Virus record (IMG/VR): IMGVR_UViG_3300045973_000445
Coordinates: 22,905 to 86,904 of that record
DNA length: 64,000 bases
Strand: one strand, 5' to 3'
DNA from: a virus
Shown here: in pieces, positions 44,436 through 54,338 of the stretch
How positions within the stretch are numbered: the stretch's first letter is position 1
Layout of the letters: each line of letters begins with the position of its first letter
Program-made: the position numbers and the translations under genes
The notes under the pieces: model-generated
What the model was told of the DNA's origin: nothing
The model's input: the letters and a program-made list of their open reading frames with translations, nothing else
Database searches by the model: none

Positions 44436-47400
44436 TATAATAAAGTTAACACTGCTTTAATTACTATATTATTAGCTGTACTAGCTGGAGTATATCTCAA
44501 ATAAGTAATATCATTAGCTTTATCAGCATTTGTCCAAGCTACCCAAGTTGAACCATTATCCGTTGACTTTTCAAATGTCCCTGCTGCTGGATTTGTACTT
44601 GTATTATCATCGCACTGTTGAACTCCAGATACTGCATCATATAATCGTACTCTTAATGCAGGAACGGAAGAACCAAATGCTGTAGCAAACTTCCATACAA
44701 ACCGTTTATCCGCTACAATTGACTTACCTACCGAAGGTTGATAGTGACTATCTGCTGTAACACTATCTTCCCATGTCACCCCAAGAGAAGTTATCTCAGG
44801 AGAAACACAAGTCCAGTTAAGAATATCAAATACAATCTTAAACTGTATTGATGATGCTGCAACCACACTCGCAAGTGAGGCTTCATCGTTGATCTTTGTC
44901 CATGCCCCTGAGTTGTCTGATATGCCAGTAGTACGATAGTACAGATCATATCTTTCTTTTCCATAACTACCACTACCACCACGAACCTCAGAAGTATAAA
45001 CTCTGTAAAATGCCGTTGCATTGACGGTAGCTATCTCTTTTGTAATAACATAACCTCCCTGCGCACCTACGTCAATCATTAGTAGTTGTTGTGCAGCTGG
45101 AGCTGCTGCCGTCAATCCTTGTCTTGGAATAACTAATGTTCTATCTCCATAACTACATCTCGCTGTTAACATAGATGCAGCTACAACAGGTAATTCTCCT
45201 GCTGCAATAGGATTAGTTTCAAAGTTTATAATTCCAAAAAACCTCTCTTGTGGCAGACCCGGATTATATACTGTTCGATAATCCCTGAATGATCCGTTAG
45301 TTATAATTATGAAGTAATCATTATCTTCATCATAAGCCAGTCCAGCCCAGTTATTTACTGCCTGCTGGATGGTTGCTCCAAGTGGAGGTATATCAGTTAT
45401 ATAATCATCTTCACCTATCAGTGTTGCTATAACCCTACCTGCTGTATCGGCTACAATGGTTTCATTAGGGCCGATATTCGGGTATTGGATTGTAGTACCT
45501 GTTACCGTTCCAAGTACAACCTGTGTTCCCGGCTCTTTCCCAAATGTACCGCTATTATACCCCACACCACCAACACTCTGAACATAAACTCTTTGTCCTG
45601 TTGTGAATCCATGCGAAACAAAGGTTAACGTGGCTACGTTATTAAGTCGTGATCTATATGTTGTAGATGTTGTTGCATTGAATCTACTAATAACAATCCT
45701 ACTTACTCTTGATGCTGCTGTTCCTCTTGTACAAAATACAGCAGGAACCCCTGTAATACCAGCACCATGATTTGCTCCTGGTACCGCATAGTCCATCTGG
45801 GATAGTAAAGCTGAAGGTAGGTTAGATGCCCACTCAGATGTCATAATAGCAGAACTCAATCTACATGTATCTGGTAATGTAATGATGCCGTTCTGTGCTG
45901 CTGGAAGTACACCTAAGTCAAGTTTATGTAATGCTGGTGCAGCTACTGTGTTTGTTGATTGCATTATAAATAATAGAAAGTTTCCTGCCCCACTATTTAA
46001 TGCACCAGTATTTGTTGATGTAGCAAAAGATACTATCGCTGATAAAACATTGTTTGTTGACCCTACCTTTGCTGGATACATATTTGGTGCAGGACTACAA
46101 CCAACTGCCTGTCCTATCAATAAAGGCACGTTAGTTAAGTTACCAACCCACGTAGCACCATCATGAGAATAAGCAGATGTAAATGATCCTGCTCCTTTTG
46201 TCCCTACAGCTGTAAAGACTGTCCCATTAAAGCAAACCCCATTACCTCCCGATATAGCAGGAAACATTGTAACTCCTGCACCAGTCCAGTTTATACCATC
46301 TGTAGAGTAAGCTATTGTATGTGATGCTCCTATACCAACAGCAACCCATCTATTACTAATTGCTGTTCCTGGTGCATTTATATTACCTATCTGTGATCCC
46401 CAACAAACAGCATTACCCTGAGTGAATGGTGGAGTAGCACAAGCTGTCCATGTTGTACCATTAGATGAATAAGCCATAGTCATGCCACCGATGCCCATTG
46501 CAACATACTGTGTACCATTAAAGGCTATCCCATAACCAGCTGTAGAAAATGGAGCATGTCCAGCACCTCCATCAGCAGCCTGTCCATAAGCTGTCCATGT
46601 TATGCCATCAGGTGATGAAGCTAAAGTATTACCCCCCTGACCTACTGCCCAGAATAAACTACCATCCCAACAAACACCATAAGCACCTGTTGTAAAAATA
46701 CCTCCTGAAGTAACTCCTTGTGCTGGTATAACCCAGTTAATACCATCATTTGAATATATAATACTGTTTGTACCAACCCCTACTGCAACCCAGCGACCCC
46801 CTACACCAGCAATCTCACCATAAGCAACCCCACGACATCTTGTTGTAAAGTTTCCTACTGCTGATGCAATACCAGTCCATGTAATCCCATCATAAGACCA
46901 TGCTAGTGAGTTTGTGCCTTCTCCTCCTGCAAGCCATAATCCACCACCATACGCTACTGCCCATCCTGATGTAGTAAAGATTGTAGTTAGTGCAGACCAT
47001 GTAACTGCTCCTGCTTGAGTGGCTAGTGTTGTACCGTTTTGTGTTGAATATGCTATGAAGTTTGTCCCGTTCCCTACCATGACCGTCCTATCTATCACCC
47101 CTGAACGAATCAAAAAGCACATTCTTGGTGCTATAACATTTATTCCAACAGGAAGAGTAATACCAGACCAATCATTAGTAGTAAGACCATAAACCCATGC
47201 AATACCTCCTTGTAGTGCTGTAGCTGCTGTAAAGCCCACTATCACTTCAGTAGATGCTGCGTTGACCCAAATATCCCTACAGGTATTTATTTCAGATGTC
47301 TTAGATAGTGTCATTATAATATACCCTGCCCATACCTGAGTAGTTTTATTCCACCTGTTTACTCTGACAGTTAATCCTGAAGCCATAGTAGTAACTGTAT

Positions 47401-47602
47401 ATATATACCCTGCATCAGAATAAACAGCATTCGCCAATAACGCTAAGTTACCCTGTTCCAGATATGGGATGCTTCGTGGAAGTGGGGCTCTTATAATCCC
47501 ATTGACATTTTCTATTCCCCCATATATACTGTTTTTTGTAGGATCGTATGAACCTAGTGAATTAGATTCTGTAAAATCAACTACACTCCATTGCTTTGCC
47601 AT
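44435..47602 (-). CDS. large beta-propeller-like adhesin
   Basis: 1055 residues. About 180-520 holds repeats of the form W-x-A-V-G-x-G-x-N-S-x-x-Y-S-x-D-G-x-x-W (such as SIIYSNDGINW, TLASSPDGITW, TIAYSTDGINW), which are Asp-box/BNR-type propeller blades. The C-terminal 250 residues are beta-rich with YLRYTPASTANNIVIK. No sialidase catalytic residues are claimed. Likely a large receptor-binding or capsid-surface fibre. Confidence 0.72.
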   Translation of the reverse strand: MAKQWSVVDFTESNSLGSYDPTKNSIYGGIENVNGIIRAPLPRSIPYLEQGNLALLANAVYSDAGYIYTVTTMASGLTVRVNRWNKTTQVWAGYIIMTLSKTSEINTCRDIWVNAASTEVIVGFTAATALQGGIAWVYGLTTNDWSGITLPVGINVIAPRMCFLIRSGVIDRTVMVGNGTNFIAYSTQNGTTLATQAGAVTWSALTTIFTTSGWAVAYGGGLWLAGGEGTNSLAWSYDGITWTGIASAVGNFTTRCRGVAYGEIAGVGGRWVAVGVGTNSIIYSNDGINWVIPAQGVTSGGIFTTGAYGVCWDGSLFWAVGQGGNTLASSPDGITWTAYGQAADGGAGHAPFSTAGYGIAFNGTQYVAMGIGGMTMAYSSNGTTWTACATPPFTQGNAVCWGSQIGNINAPGTAISNRWVAVGIGASHTIAYSTDGINWTGAGVTMFPAISGGNGVCFNGTVFTAVGTKGAGSFTSAYSHDGATWVGNLTNVPLLIGQAVGCSPAPNMYPAKVGSTNNVLSAIVSFATSTNTGALNSGAGNFLLFIMQSTNTVAAPALHKLDLGVLPAAQNGIITLPDTCRLSSAIMTSEWASNLPSALLSQMDYAVPGANHGAGITGVPAVFCTRGTAASRVSRIVISRFNATTSTTYRSRLNNVATLTFVSHGFTTGQRVYVQSVGGVGYNSGTFGKEPGTQVVLGTVTGTTIQYPNIGPNETIVADTAGRVIATLIGEDDYITDIPPLGATIQQAVNNWAGLAYDEDNDYFIIITNGSFRDYRTVYNPGLPQERFFGIINFETNPIAAGELPVVAASMLTARCSYGDRTLVIPRQGLTAAAPAAQQLLMIDVGAQGGYVITKEIATVNATAFYRVYTSEVRGGSGSYGKERYDLYYRTTGISDNSGAWTKINDEASLASVVAASSIQFKIVFDILNWTCVSPEITSLGVTWEDSVTADSHYQPSVGKSIVADKRFVWKFATAFGSSVPALRVRLYDAVSGVQQCDDNTSTNPAAGTFEKSTDNGSTWVAWTNADKANDITYLRYTPASTANNIVIKAVLTLL

Positions 47603-47623
47603 ATCCTTATTATTTTATAAAAC

Positions 47624-48235
47624 CTAAATTGATGTTGAGTAACTGACCTGTAAAGTATCCCCGACTCCTACAATCTTATCTCCTCCGGAAAACACACCAG
47701 CTGAATATAAAACACCAGATGTGTTATTGTTAGTAGCCACCGCCCCCGTTCCAAACACAAGAAAACAGCCCTTAACCGTTCCTCCTGTTCCAGAGATTAC
47801 AAAACTAGCTACTGCACTTAATGCTTTTGCCCTTGCTCCAGCAGCTGCAAATGATACAGCCACTCTAGCATTTGATGCTGGGGTTGACCATAATGGGTAG
47901 TTCGATCCGTTACCTGCCTCAGCCCAAACATGACCTCCAGAACTATGTGATCCCATAGTATCTGCTGCAACAGGAATACCCGTATATCCTACAGAGCTGA
48001 TAAGACCCAAGAATGGGCCAGACACTGGCCCAGCTCCAAATGCGGAATCCAATAATTGATTAGCCCCTACGTCTGTCACCACATTCTTTGCTTTGGCAGT
48101 CCACTTTAGCTTACCATTCTTATCGTAGCACTTAGCTGTGTAAGTACCCTTAGCACTTAGCCTTTCAGCTAAATCAGAACCACGCAATACTGTAGCTCCC
48201 ATATTATCTTTAACATTTACTTTTTCGCATTCCAT
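47624..48235 (-). CDS. virion protein, decoration/fibre type
   Basis: 203 residues. A short N-terminal domain (GTYTAKCYDKNGKLKWTAKA) is followed by NVVTDVGANQLLDSAFGAG, GPFLGLISSVGYTG and ADTMGSHS, phrases that recur in predicted phage decoration or appendage proteins. The C-terminal half is a beta sandwich. It directly precedes the adhesin gene. Confidence 0.7.
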   Translation of the reverse strand: MECEKVNVKDNMGATVLRGSDLAERLSAKGTYTAKCYDKNGKLKWTAKAKNVVTDVGANQLLDSAFGAGPVSGPFLGLISSVGYTGIPVAADTMGSHSSGGHVWAEAGNGSNYPLWSTPASNARVAVSFAAAGARAKALSAVASFVISGTGGTVKGCFLVFGTGAVATNNNTSGVLYSAGVFSGGDKIVGVGDTLQVSYSTSI

Positions 48236-48251
48236 TGTATCTTATATTAAA

Positions 48252-49196
48252 TTATGCTGTATATGTTTTATCCCCTACTGTTACTGTAACTGTTCCTTTA
48301 ATACCCAGTCGCTTCTCTTCCCGTGCCAGTGCTTCATCATCATAAACAAACTGCTTCTTGACCTTATCCCAGATCTGATAATCATTCTTTTTTCTTAGCA
48401 AACATCTACAAAATGGATGAATTCCTGTAACTGTTCCTTTCCAATCCCCTACCTTCCTCCCGATATTGCTCCCATTCGCAATCAACTCGCTCAAGCGAAA
48501 CAGCCTCGGCTCACTACCCAGTCCCTTTGTTGTGTACAACGCTATGCAGTGTCTACAAGCTCCTGCATATACATCTTTATAAACCCACGGATCCTTTCCT
48601 TTATTAGCCTCAGCAATCGTCACAGCTCGTCCCTGTTGAAAGATGTTATTCATCTCGGTATCCACGATCCTTCCCAGATCTTTGCTCCAGTCACCCGTCC
48701 TGTGACCAATATCACTTACAATATTAGTCAAGGCTTTGCGCTGAGCCACTCCAGCTATAATCTCTTCCTTAATTATATTTTCATACTCAGACCGAGCCAG
48801 CCAGCCGTTGATCGATCCCTCAACATCTGACCTGATCCTATTATCGAGATTCTTCAGATGCTTGTATGTCGCTTGCCGAGCTATGTTATATTGAATCGTC
48901 TCGAAGGGTGTCAGTGGCTGATACTGATTCTTCTGTAAATACTTCTCAAAGTCAGCATACTCTAACTTTTTAGAATTTGCATCTCCTATTAACTGAGTCA
49001 ATCGCCCCAACAAAAACATCCTATAGTAAGCAGGATACAATCCACCCAGTCCTACTACATTCAATCCAGCAGATGTCAGGATTGCTTTATCCACCTCTGA
49101 CAGAACTCCCTCGCCTAGATTCACACCAATATAGACCAATATGTTCTTACTGATCTGCCTGAGTATGTTTTCTATCTGGAAAGGGTTTAATATCAT
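48252..49196 (-). CDS. minor head protein, Mu gpF-like
   Basis: 314 residues. Long helices are followed by the gpF signature: ACRHCIALYTTKG (CxxC), GTVTGIHPFCRC (H, C, C), a probable zinc site. Such proteins sit on the portal side of the head and are needed early in assembly. The final 30 residues (GTVTVTVGDKTYT) are a short strand pair. It overlaps a 48-residue gene by four bases. Confidence 0.85.
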   Translation of the reverse strand: MILNPFQIENILRQISKNILVYIGVNLGEGVLSEVDKAILTSAGLNVVGLGGLYPAYYRMFLLGRLTQLIGDANSKKLEYADFEKYLQKNQYQPLTPFETIQYNIARQATYKHLKNLDNRIRSDVEGSINGWLARSEYENIIKEEIIAGVAQRKALTNIVSDIGHRTGDWSKDLGRIVDTEMNNIFQQGRAVTIAEANKGKDPWVYKDVYAGACRHCIALYTTKGLGSEPRLFRLSELIANGSNIGRKVGDWKGTVTGIHPFCRCLLRKKNDYQIWDKVKKQFVYDDEALAREEKRLGIKGTVTVTVGDKTYTA

Positions 49197-49339
49197 TTCT
49201 GTTTCACTTCTTTTGTTAACTGCTTTGTTATATCAATGATGATTTTCTTGCTAACCAGCTCAAACTGCTTCTTCATCCCATTCTCTATGGGAAGTATGAG
49301 TTTTGGATATCGTGGCGGATCAAGATGTTTATTTTCCAT
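49193..49339 (-). CDS. small hypothetical protein, 48 aa
   Basis: ATG at 49339 overlaps the previous TAA (TAATG) and its TGA overlaps the next ATG (ATGA), so it is tightly coupled on both sides. The sequence (MENKHLDPPRYPKLILPIEN) is basic and helical at the end. The start MEN recalls the tags of other head proteins here. Function unknown. Confidence 0.65.
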   Translation of the reverse strand: MENKHLDPPRYPKLILPIENGMKKQFELVSKKIIIDITKQLTKEVKQK

Positions 49340-49968
49340 TATTTCTTAGTTGTGTCTTTAAAATTCTGATATTCCATATTTCTAAAATACTTGATAGAAT
49401 CTCCTTTAGGAAGATTCCCAATTTCTCCTCTACTAGTTATAACAACTGGCTGCCCTAGATCATCCTTTACTGATTTCACATCTTCTTTAGTTGCTGTTTT
49501 TCTATTAATGTTATAATTTAGAATTGAGAAGATTGTCAGAACTATTAATGAAAGTATAGCAACGATAACAGGGATCTTACTCCATGTGAATGTTCTTTTC
49601 TTTAATTTAATCTCAAGGTTCTCTCTTGCCTCTCTTATTAGTTTTTCTTTTTCTGCTTGAACTCTTCTCTGTACTTCCAACTCAGTATTGATCTCAGTTA
49701 CAGTCCCTAGTTTTTCTTTTATATCATGAATGTCAGTAAGTACGACTGCGTGTTCATTAACAAACTTTCTTACAACAAATAGTAATCCGTCTTCTTCATG
49801 CCCGTTTCCTAAACTTACTTTACTCAACCTATTAAGAAGAACAGTATTTCTTTTTATAGCTCTTGTCTGTGATCTTAAATCAGATGCTTGCCTTGCTAAG
49901 ACTAGTTCTTTCGAACAGGGATGATCTGGTTTTGGTTCCCGAATGACGGGTTTGCTTTTTGTTGTCAT
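49339..49968 (-). CDS. coiled-coil single-TM protein
   Basis: 209 residues. An N-terminal soluble part with coiled coil (DIHDIKEKLGTVTEINTELE; RVQAEKEKLIREARENLEIK) leads to one transmembrane segment (about 130-150, KIPVIVAILSLIVLTIFSIL) and a C-terminal outside part. Shape suggests a membrane-anchored factor, perhaps for lysis. Upstream lies a tandem-repeat region. Confidence 0.6.
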   Translation of the reverse strand: MTTKSKPVIREPKPDHPCSKELVLARQASDLRSQTRAIKRNTVLLNRLSKVSLGNGHEEDGLLFVVRKFVNEHAVVLTDIHDIKEKLGTVTEINTELEVQRRVQAEKEKLIREARENLEIKLKKRTFTWSKIPVIVAILSLIVLTIFSILNYNINRKTATKEDVKSVKDDLGQPVVITSRGEIGNLPKGDSIKYFRNMEYQNFKDTTKK

Positions 49969-50057
49969 TGTGCTATTATTTCAGAGTGCTATTTTCAATT
50001 AATCCTTTTTTGCTTTTAGCGTTACTCGTTTTTTTGCTCTTTACTTGTTGAGTTGTG

Positions 50058-50134
50058 TACGATACCCACTATTTCATTTAGTTATGTAGAATACATACCC
50101 ACTATTTTATTTAGCTATATTAAATACATACCAA
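50058..50134. repeat. 33-bp direct repeat, about 2.3 copies
   Basis: On the plus strand, units begin TACGATACCCACTATTTC, TACATACCCACTATTTTA and a partial TACATACCAACTAAGG. It lies in the non-coding space of about 166 bp between the LRR adhesin gene and the coiled-coil gene. Role unknown; it may regulate the downstream gene or be a recombination site. Confidence 0.7.
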
Positions 50135-53100
50135 CTAAGGCATTAATATTTCTTTAATTGATATTGCAGTTACATTCCCATCAAAAGCAGGTGACGAATA
50201 TGAATATAACCATAATGCTGTAGAATCAGGGGTGTAATTTCTAATAAAAGTCCCTGAATTTAAATTATACCCGGGTAATGATCCTCCTCCATAAGGACTG
50301 GATAAGTAACCTGTCCCTACCTGAGTAATACTCGTTTTGTATGTTTTTGTTGTATTCCAAAAACCACCTCTAGCAAGAAATCCAGACGCATTACTGATTA
50401 TTTTACTATTGTCTCCAGACCAGTTTGCATCTTTAGCCCCATTCCACCAAGCCAATCCTGATGCAGCCCATGTTGCAAGTGACGGCATCATTTCTGCACT
50501 TAGCATTGCAATAGATTTTATTGGAGTGTATGCTGAATATACTGCACCATTTTTAGACCTTGCTTTCCAGTATCTTAAATCGACAGGACTCTTGGTTTCG
50601 CTTTTTGTTGTTACTCCTGCATTTAAAGTATCAATTAAAGTAAAATTAACTCCATCATCGCTACCATAAACTTCTGTTTGGCACACACCGCCTGAACCAT
50701 CCGTCCAATCTCCCTTTACTCCTCCGGATATTAAACTAAGTGTTAGATTGATAGGTTGTGTATTTACAGCAGTATCAATTTCCCATAAAGGATAAGCACC
50801 ATTATTATTTGGCGACCTATATGATTGTAAATAAGCCTTATCATCTACCCCTTGACCAGTTGGAGTTTGACTTCCTCCTGTTGATAAATCAATTATTCTG
50901 TACCCTGAATGTAATCTAGCAATATCCTTATTAGTTCGAATATCAGCCAATAATTGATTTACTTCTGCACTTGTAAAATAATGCCCACTATTAAAATATG
51001 ACATTCTTGTTAATAAGTTAAGTCTCGTTGGCTTTGTTACATTATCAAGAGCATTACTAATGACAAAATCTTCTAGATTAGTAAGATTAGTTATGTTAAT
51101 TGTTAACTCACTTTTTGAATTATCTTTGAAATTCCATAGATTAGTTAAACCTGAAATATCTCCTGTAAATTTAGATAGATTAGAACTATGTTCTACATAT
51201 TCAAGAAGTGTACAGGTTGATAAATCTCCTGTTAAATTACTCCATAATGGTAATCCATAACATAATTGTTTAAATGCTGCCTTATTAGTTAAACTACCCT
51301 GTAATCTAAGTTTATTTGTTACAAATTGACAATCTATACTTTCAATATTTGTCATATTTGTTATATCAATTAACATATCAGGGTCAGCTCCACTACCCCA
51401 ATTGAAAATTGCAATATTAACCAGATTTATTGCCCCTGATAAATCTCCTGTTAAACTTGCCTCGATAACAAATTTTGTTAGTGAGGTAAACAGATTAACC
51501 CCGCCTATTACTCCGGCAGCGTCATATAAATACAATTCTTTTAATCCTGTATTTAATCCAATAATAGTTCCACCTATCGGAATTAAATTACCAGACCACC
51601 AAAGTTTTTCAATGTTAATCGCCTTATGAAATTCATTTATTAATGCTCCTTTAGGAGTTATAGAACACGAACTTGCTTCTGTTGAAGAAGTTCCTCCAAG
51701 TGTATATTTAAAAATATTTACCCGTTCAGGATTTGTAATACAAATAAGATAGTTTTCAGTTCCAGAATAATTCTTTGAAAGTGTTGTTTCGGTTGTGCCG
51801 ATTGATATTGATTTAATTAATGTCCCATCCCCCCAGTATACCTTAGACTTTTCGTTTCCATCTGTAACTTTAAGATTAAAACTGATATTAGCAAGAACAT
51901 TGGCGTCACAATAAAGTATAATCGAATCATTTAACTGTTTATCATCTCCTGTATACTTGATAATTTTATCTATATCGCTTCCAATCTTGTTGCTAGCAAA
52001 ACTGAATATATCATCTAAATACTTTCTACTTGTCAAAGACCCATCGGTAATTTTAAAGAAATTTAATCCCTTATGAGAAGACTTACATCTTTGTGAAAAT
52101 AATAAGTAGTTTAATTCTGAAATATACCAGTTATAACTATTTGCTACATTATAAAATGTATAACTCCTAACTGCGTTTTCAAATATTGTTGTACTCGCCT
52201 TGTCCCATTGTGCAGTTGAGATATTCAACATACTATCTGCTAAATTATGTCTTGTCAAACTACCTACATGATCACTTTCATGTAAATATCCCGTAAGGTG
52301 ACTTATAACTGCTGTACTATCCAAAGGACTCCCATCAACTCCATAAGGAACTGATATGTCAGGGTAGGATGTTTTATCCTCACTCCTGTAATATACAGAA
52401 TGTCCTTTATCAAGACAGTATGTTGATATATTTGAATAATACCAGTTATTAAAATTAATTGAATTTCTTGTTAAATGATGCCCCGACCCACTTACATCTA
52501 TTCCATCTAAAAGAGTAGGATAATATAATTGCAAATCCGTCACATAATCATTATCCTTACACTGAGCAAGCGTTTTAATGCCAGTAAATTTCTTTAGATC
52601 ACAAAATCCCCAATTAATCCCTAATACCCTATAATCAAGATAATTATCATCAATATTAAAGATATAGGTACTAATATCTACATTTGATGCAGTTCCTATT
52701 TCTGCTCCATCACTTACTTTATAAATATGGCTTGTTAATCTATTTGTAATCATATATATAGTACAAATCACATCAACCCAACCTGCTGGGATTAATATAT
52801 TTTCTAATGACGCTATGACCTTAGTTTCTCCATGAACCGTACCGTCTGATTGGTGTAAATATAGTTCATCTCCTATTGTGTAAAATAAAATTCCTCTCTG
52901 TGCTCCACCGTCATTTCCAAAACACATAACCCTCTGCACTCCACTTGAAAGTTCTATTTGTTTTAACTTAAAATAGATTGTGTAACTATTACCATCAAAA
53001 ACTTTTTCAAGTGAAGATGTTTTATCCCCCATAATTGAACTTGAACCATAACCTCGATATGTAGGAGTTGTTATAGTCACATCATTTCCACCAACGCCAT

Positions 53101-53242
53101 CAGGCATAGTCAATCCATTACGACCTTTTACCCAGAAGTTAACTGATTCCCCTGCTAATGGTTTTAGTGGGTTCCAAGGAGCAACTCCACTAAGTCCTAA
53201 TCCTAGTCCTATAATAGGTTTTGATGTCCCTAGTCTCTTCAT
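50135..53242 (-). CDS. large adhesin: LamG-like, LRR and carbohydrate-binding regions
   Basis: 1035 residues. The N-terminal 30-230 looks like a LamG/concanavalin-like domain (DGNSYTIYFKLKQIELSSGV). The middle (about 540-800) holds leucine-rich repeats of the type L-x-x-L-x-x-F-x-I, including NITNLTNLEDFVISNALDNV. The C-terminus has a discoidin/Fn3-like region (DGVNFTLIDTLNAG) and a tip. A multi-domain receptor-binding fibre is the likely role. It ends in TAG. Confidence 0.75.
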   Translation of the reverse strand: MKRLGTSKPIIGLGLGLSGVAPWNPLKPLAGESVNFWVKGRNGLTMPDGVGGNDVTITTPTYRGYGSSSIMGDKTSSLEKVFDGNSYTIYFKLKQIELSSGVQRVMCFGNDGGAQRGILFYTIGDELYLHQSDGTVHGETKVIASLENILIPAGWVDVICTIYMITNRLTSHIYKVSDGAEIGTASNVDISTYIFNIDDNYLDYRVLGINWGFCDLKKFTGIKTLAQCKDNDYVTDLQLYYPTLLDGIDVSGSGHHLTRNSINFNNWYYSNISTYCLDKGHSVYYRSEDKTSYPDISVPYGVDGSPLDSTAVISHLTGYLHESDHVGSLTRHNLADSMLNISTAQWDKASTTIFENAVRSYTFYNVANSYNWYISELNYLLFSQRCKSSHKGLNFFKITDGSLTSRKYLDDIFSFASNKIGSDIDKIIKYTGDDKQLNDSIILYCDANVLANISFNLKVTDGNEKSKVYWGDGTLIKSISIGTTETTLSKNYSGTENYLICITNPERVNIFKYTLGGTSSTEASSCSITPKGALINEFHKAINIEKLWWSGNLIPIGGTIIGLNTGLKELYLYDAAGVIGGVNLFTSLTKFVIEASLTGDLSGAINLVNIAIFNWGSGADPDMLIDITNMTNIESIDCQFVTNKLRLQGSLTNKAAFKQLCYGLPLWSNLTGDLSTCTLLEYVEHSSNLSKFTGDISGLTNLWNFKDNSKSELTINITNLTNLEDFVISNALDNVTKPTRLNLLTRMSYFNSGHYFTSAEVNQLLADIRTNKDIARLHSGYRIIDLSTGGSQTPTGQGVDDKAYLQSYRSPNNNGAYPLWEIDTAVNTQPINLTLSLISGGVKGDWTDGSGGVCQTEVYGSDDGVNFTLIDTLNAGVTTKSETKSPVDLRYWKARSKNGAVYSAYTPIKSIAMLSAEMMPSLATWAASGLAWWNGAKDANWSGDNSKIISNASGFLARGGFWNTTKTYKTSITQVGTGYLSSPYGGGSLPGYNLNSGTFIRNYTPDSTALWLYSYSSPAFDGNVTAISIKEILMP

Positions 53243-53243
53243 T

Positions 53244-53585
53244 CTACCAGAAAATAGAGAATGTTGCTGTTGTACCTGTTTTGTAAACCTTCTTAATTAG
53301 AAAGGGTAGTGCCTGACCAATATAAACAGCCAGCTGTGCTGCTGTAAATATGAAGTACTGTGTTCCCGTCTGATTTATCAGTTGGACCTTGATCTCACCA
53401 GCATCCACTTCAGGAATGATCTGAAAATAAGGGGGAATCCGACTCAACTTCTCATCGTTGTTCCCTACACCAAACTGTGAAGGTTCAAGGTCTACTGATC
53501 TTGTAGACATATCAATAATAGGACTTGGCTGATCTGGACTCCAGGAATCTACACCAAATAACTTATCAACTGTCAATACTCCCAT
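53244..53585 (-). CDS. small virion protein, fibre-associated
   Basis: 113 residues. Contains strands (VDAGEIKVQLINQTGTQYFI) and ends TTATFSIFW. It is followed by the large adhesin with a short gap and may be its attachment partner. No family is recognised. Confidence 0.55.
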   Translation of the reverse strand: MGVLTVDKLFGVDSWSPDQPSPIIDMSTRSVDLEPSQFGVGNNDEKLSRIPPYFQIIPEVDAGEIKVQLINQTGTQYFIFTAAQLAVYIGQALPFLIKKVYKTGTTATFSIFW

Positions 53586-53606
53586 TGTATTCTATATTAA
53601 ATAACT

Positions 53607-54338
53607 TCAAAATTTACCTGTTAAACCTCTACGCACACCTTCCCAAACACCAACCCCAATTAATGAATGAACCCACCACTTATCAATCCATCTCTGATTA
53701 TCCTGGATGATGACCACATCCATTGTATTTATCTTTATATACTTGTTTTCTGTAGAGAATATACCCTTTGGCACTAACTTCAAATTCAGAAATCCAGTTC
53801 CAACATAACCTATTGAAATACTACCTGAAAAAGGAGTATCCAACTTAAACCATGCTTTCTTTGTAGAATCCAGCCCAGCATCAAGATTCAGATATTTATC
53901 ATGCTGTTCTAGTAATTGGAACGGATACCGAACATAGTTCCTTTTGACTCCTGATGAATCCTTTATTGTTATATACTCTGTTTTTGGAGGTAGTCCTAGT
54001 AATGAGTCCTGTCTATGTATAGTTCCTGACAGTTCTGTATTCGTAACCAGATCTTTCATGTGTATCTTCTTCAGAAGCTCTTCTCTTACCAGTCCTGCTT
54101 TGATAGCATCTTCCTGTCCTATTATAATAGCATTCTTTTCCCAGACCTGATTCTGCACCCCCTTTATCTTTACGGTAAGATGTCCTATGGAATCTTTAAG
54201 GGCTATTATGTTGCTCACCTGCTGCTCTAACACTCTCTTGGTGCTGCACTTGCCAGCTACAAACGCAAGGGCTACAAGCCCAGCAAACAGGCAAACGAGC
54301 ACTACTATTTTCTTATACTTTAACCAGATCTCTTTCAT
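53607..54338 (-). CDS. membrane-anchored coiled-coil protein
   Basis: 243 residues. Short cytoplasmic start (MKEIWLKYKK), one transmembrane segment (about 11-28, IVVLVCLFAGLVALAFVAGK), then a coil (QVSNIIALKDSIGHLTVKIK) and a mixed domain. Rz-like spanins share the TM plus coil layout, but this protein is longer and lies beside the portal. It overlaps the portal stop by four bases. Confidence 0.6.
   Translation of the reverse strand: MKEIWLKYKKIVVLVCLFAGLVALAFVAGKCSTKRVLEQQVSNIIALKDSIGHLTVKIKGVQNQVWEKNAIIIGQEDAIKAGLVREELLKKIHMKDLVTNTELSGTIHRQDSLLGLPPKTEYITIKDSSGVKRNYVRYPFQLLEQHDKYLNLDAGLDSTKKAWFKLDTPFSGSISIGYVGTGFLNLKLVPKGIFSTENKYIKINTMDVVIIQDNQRWIDKWWVHSLIGVGVWEGVRRGLTGKF

Noticed and set aside
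50058-50140. CRISPR array
   Set aside because: Copies follow each other without spacers and there are only two and a part.
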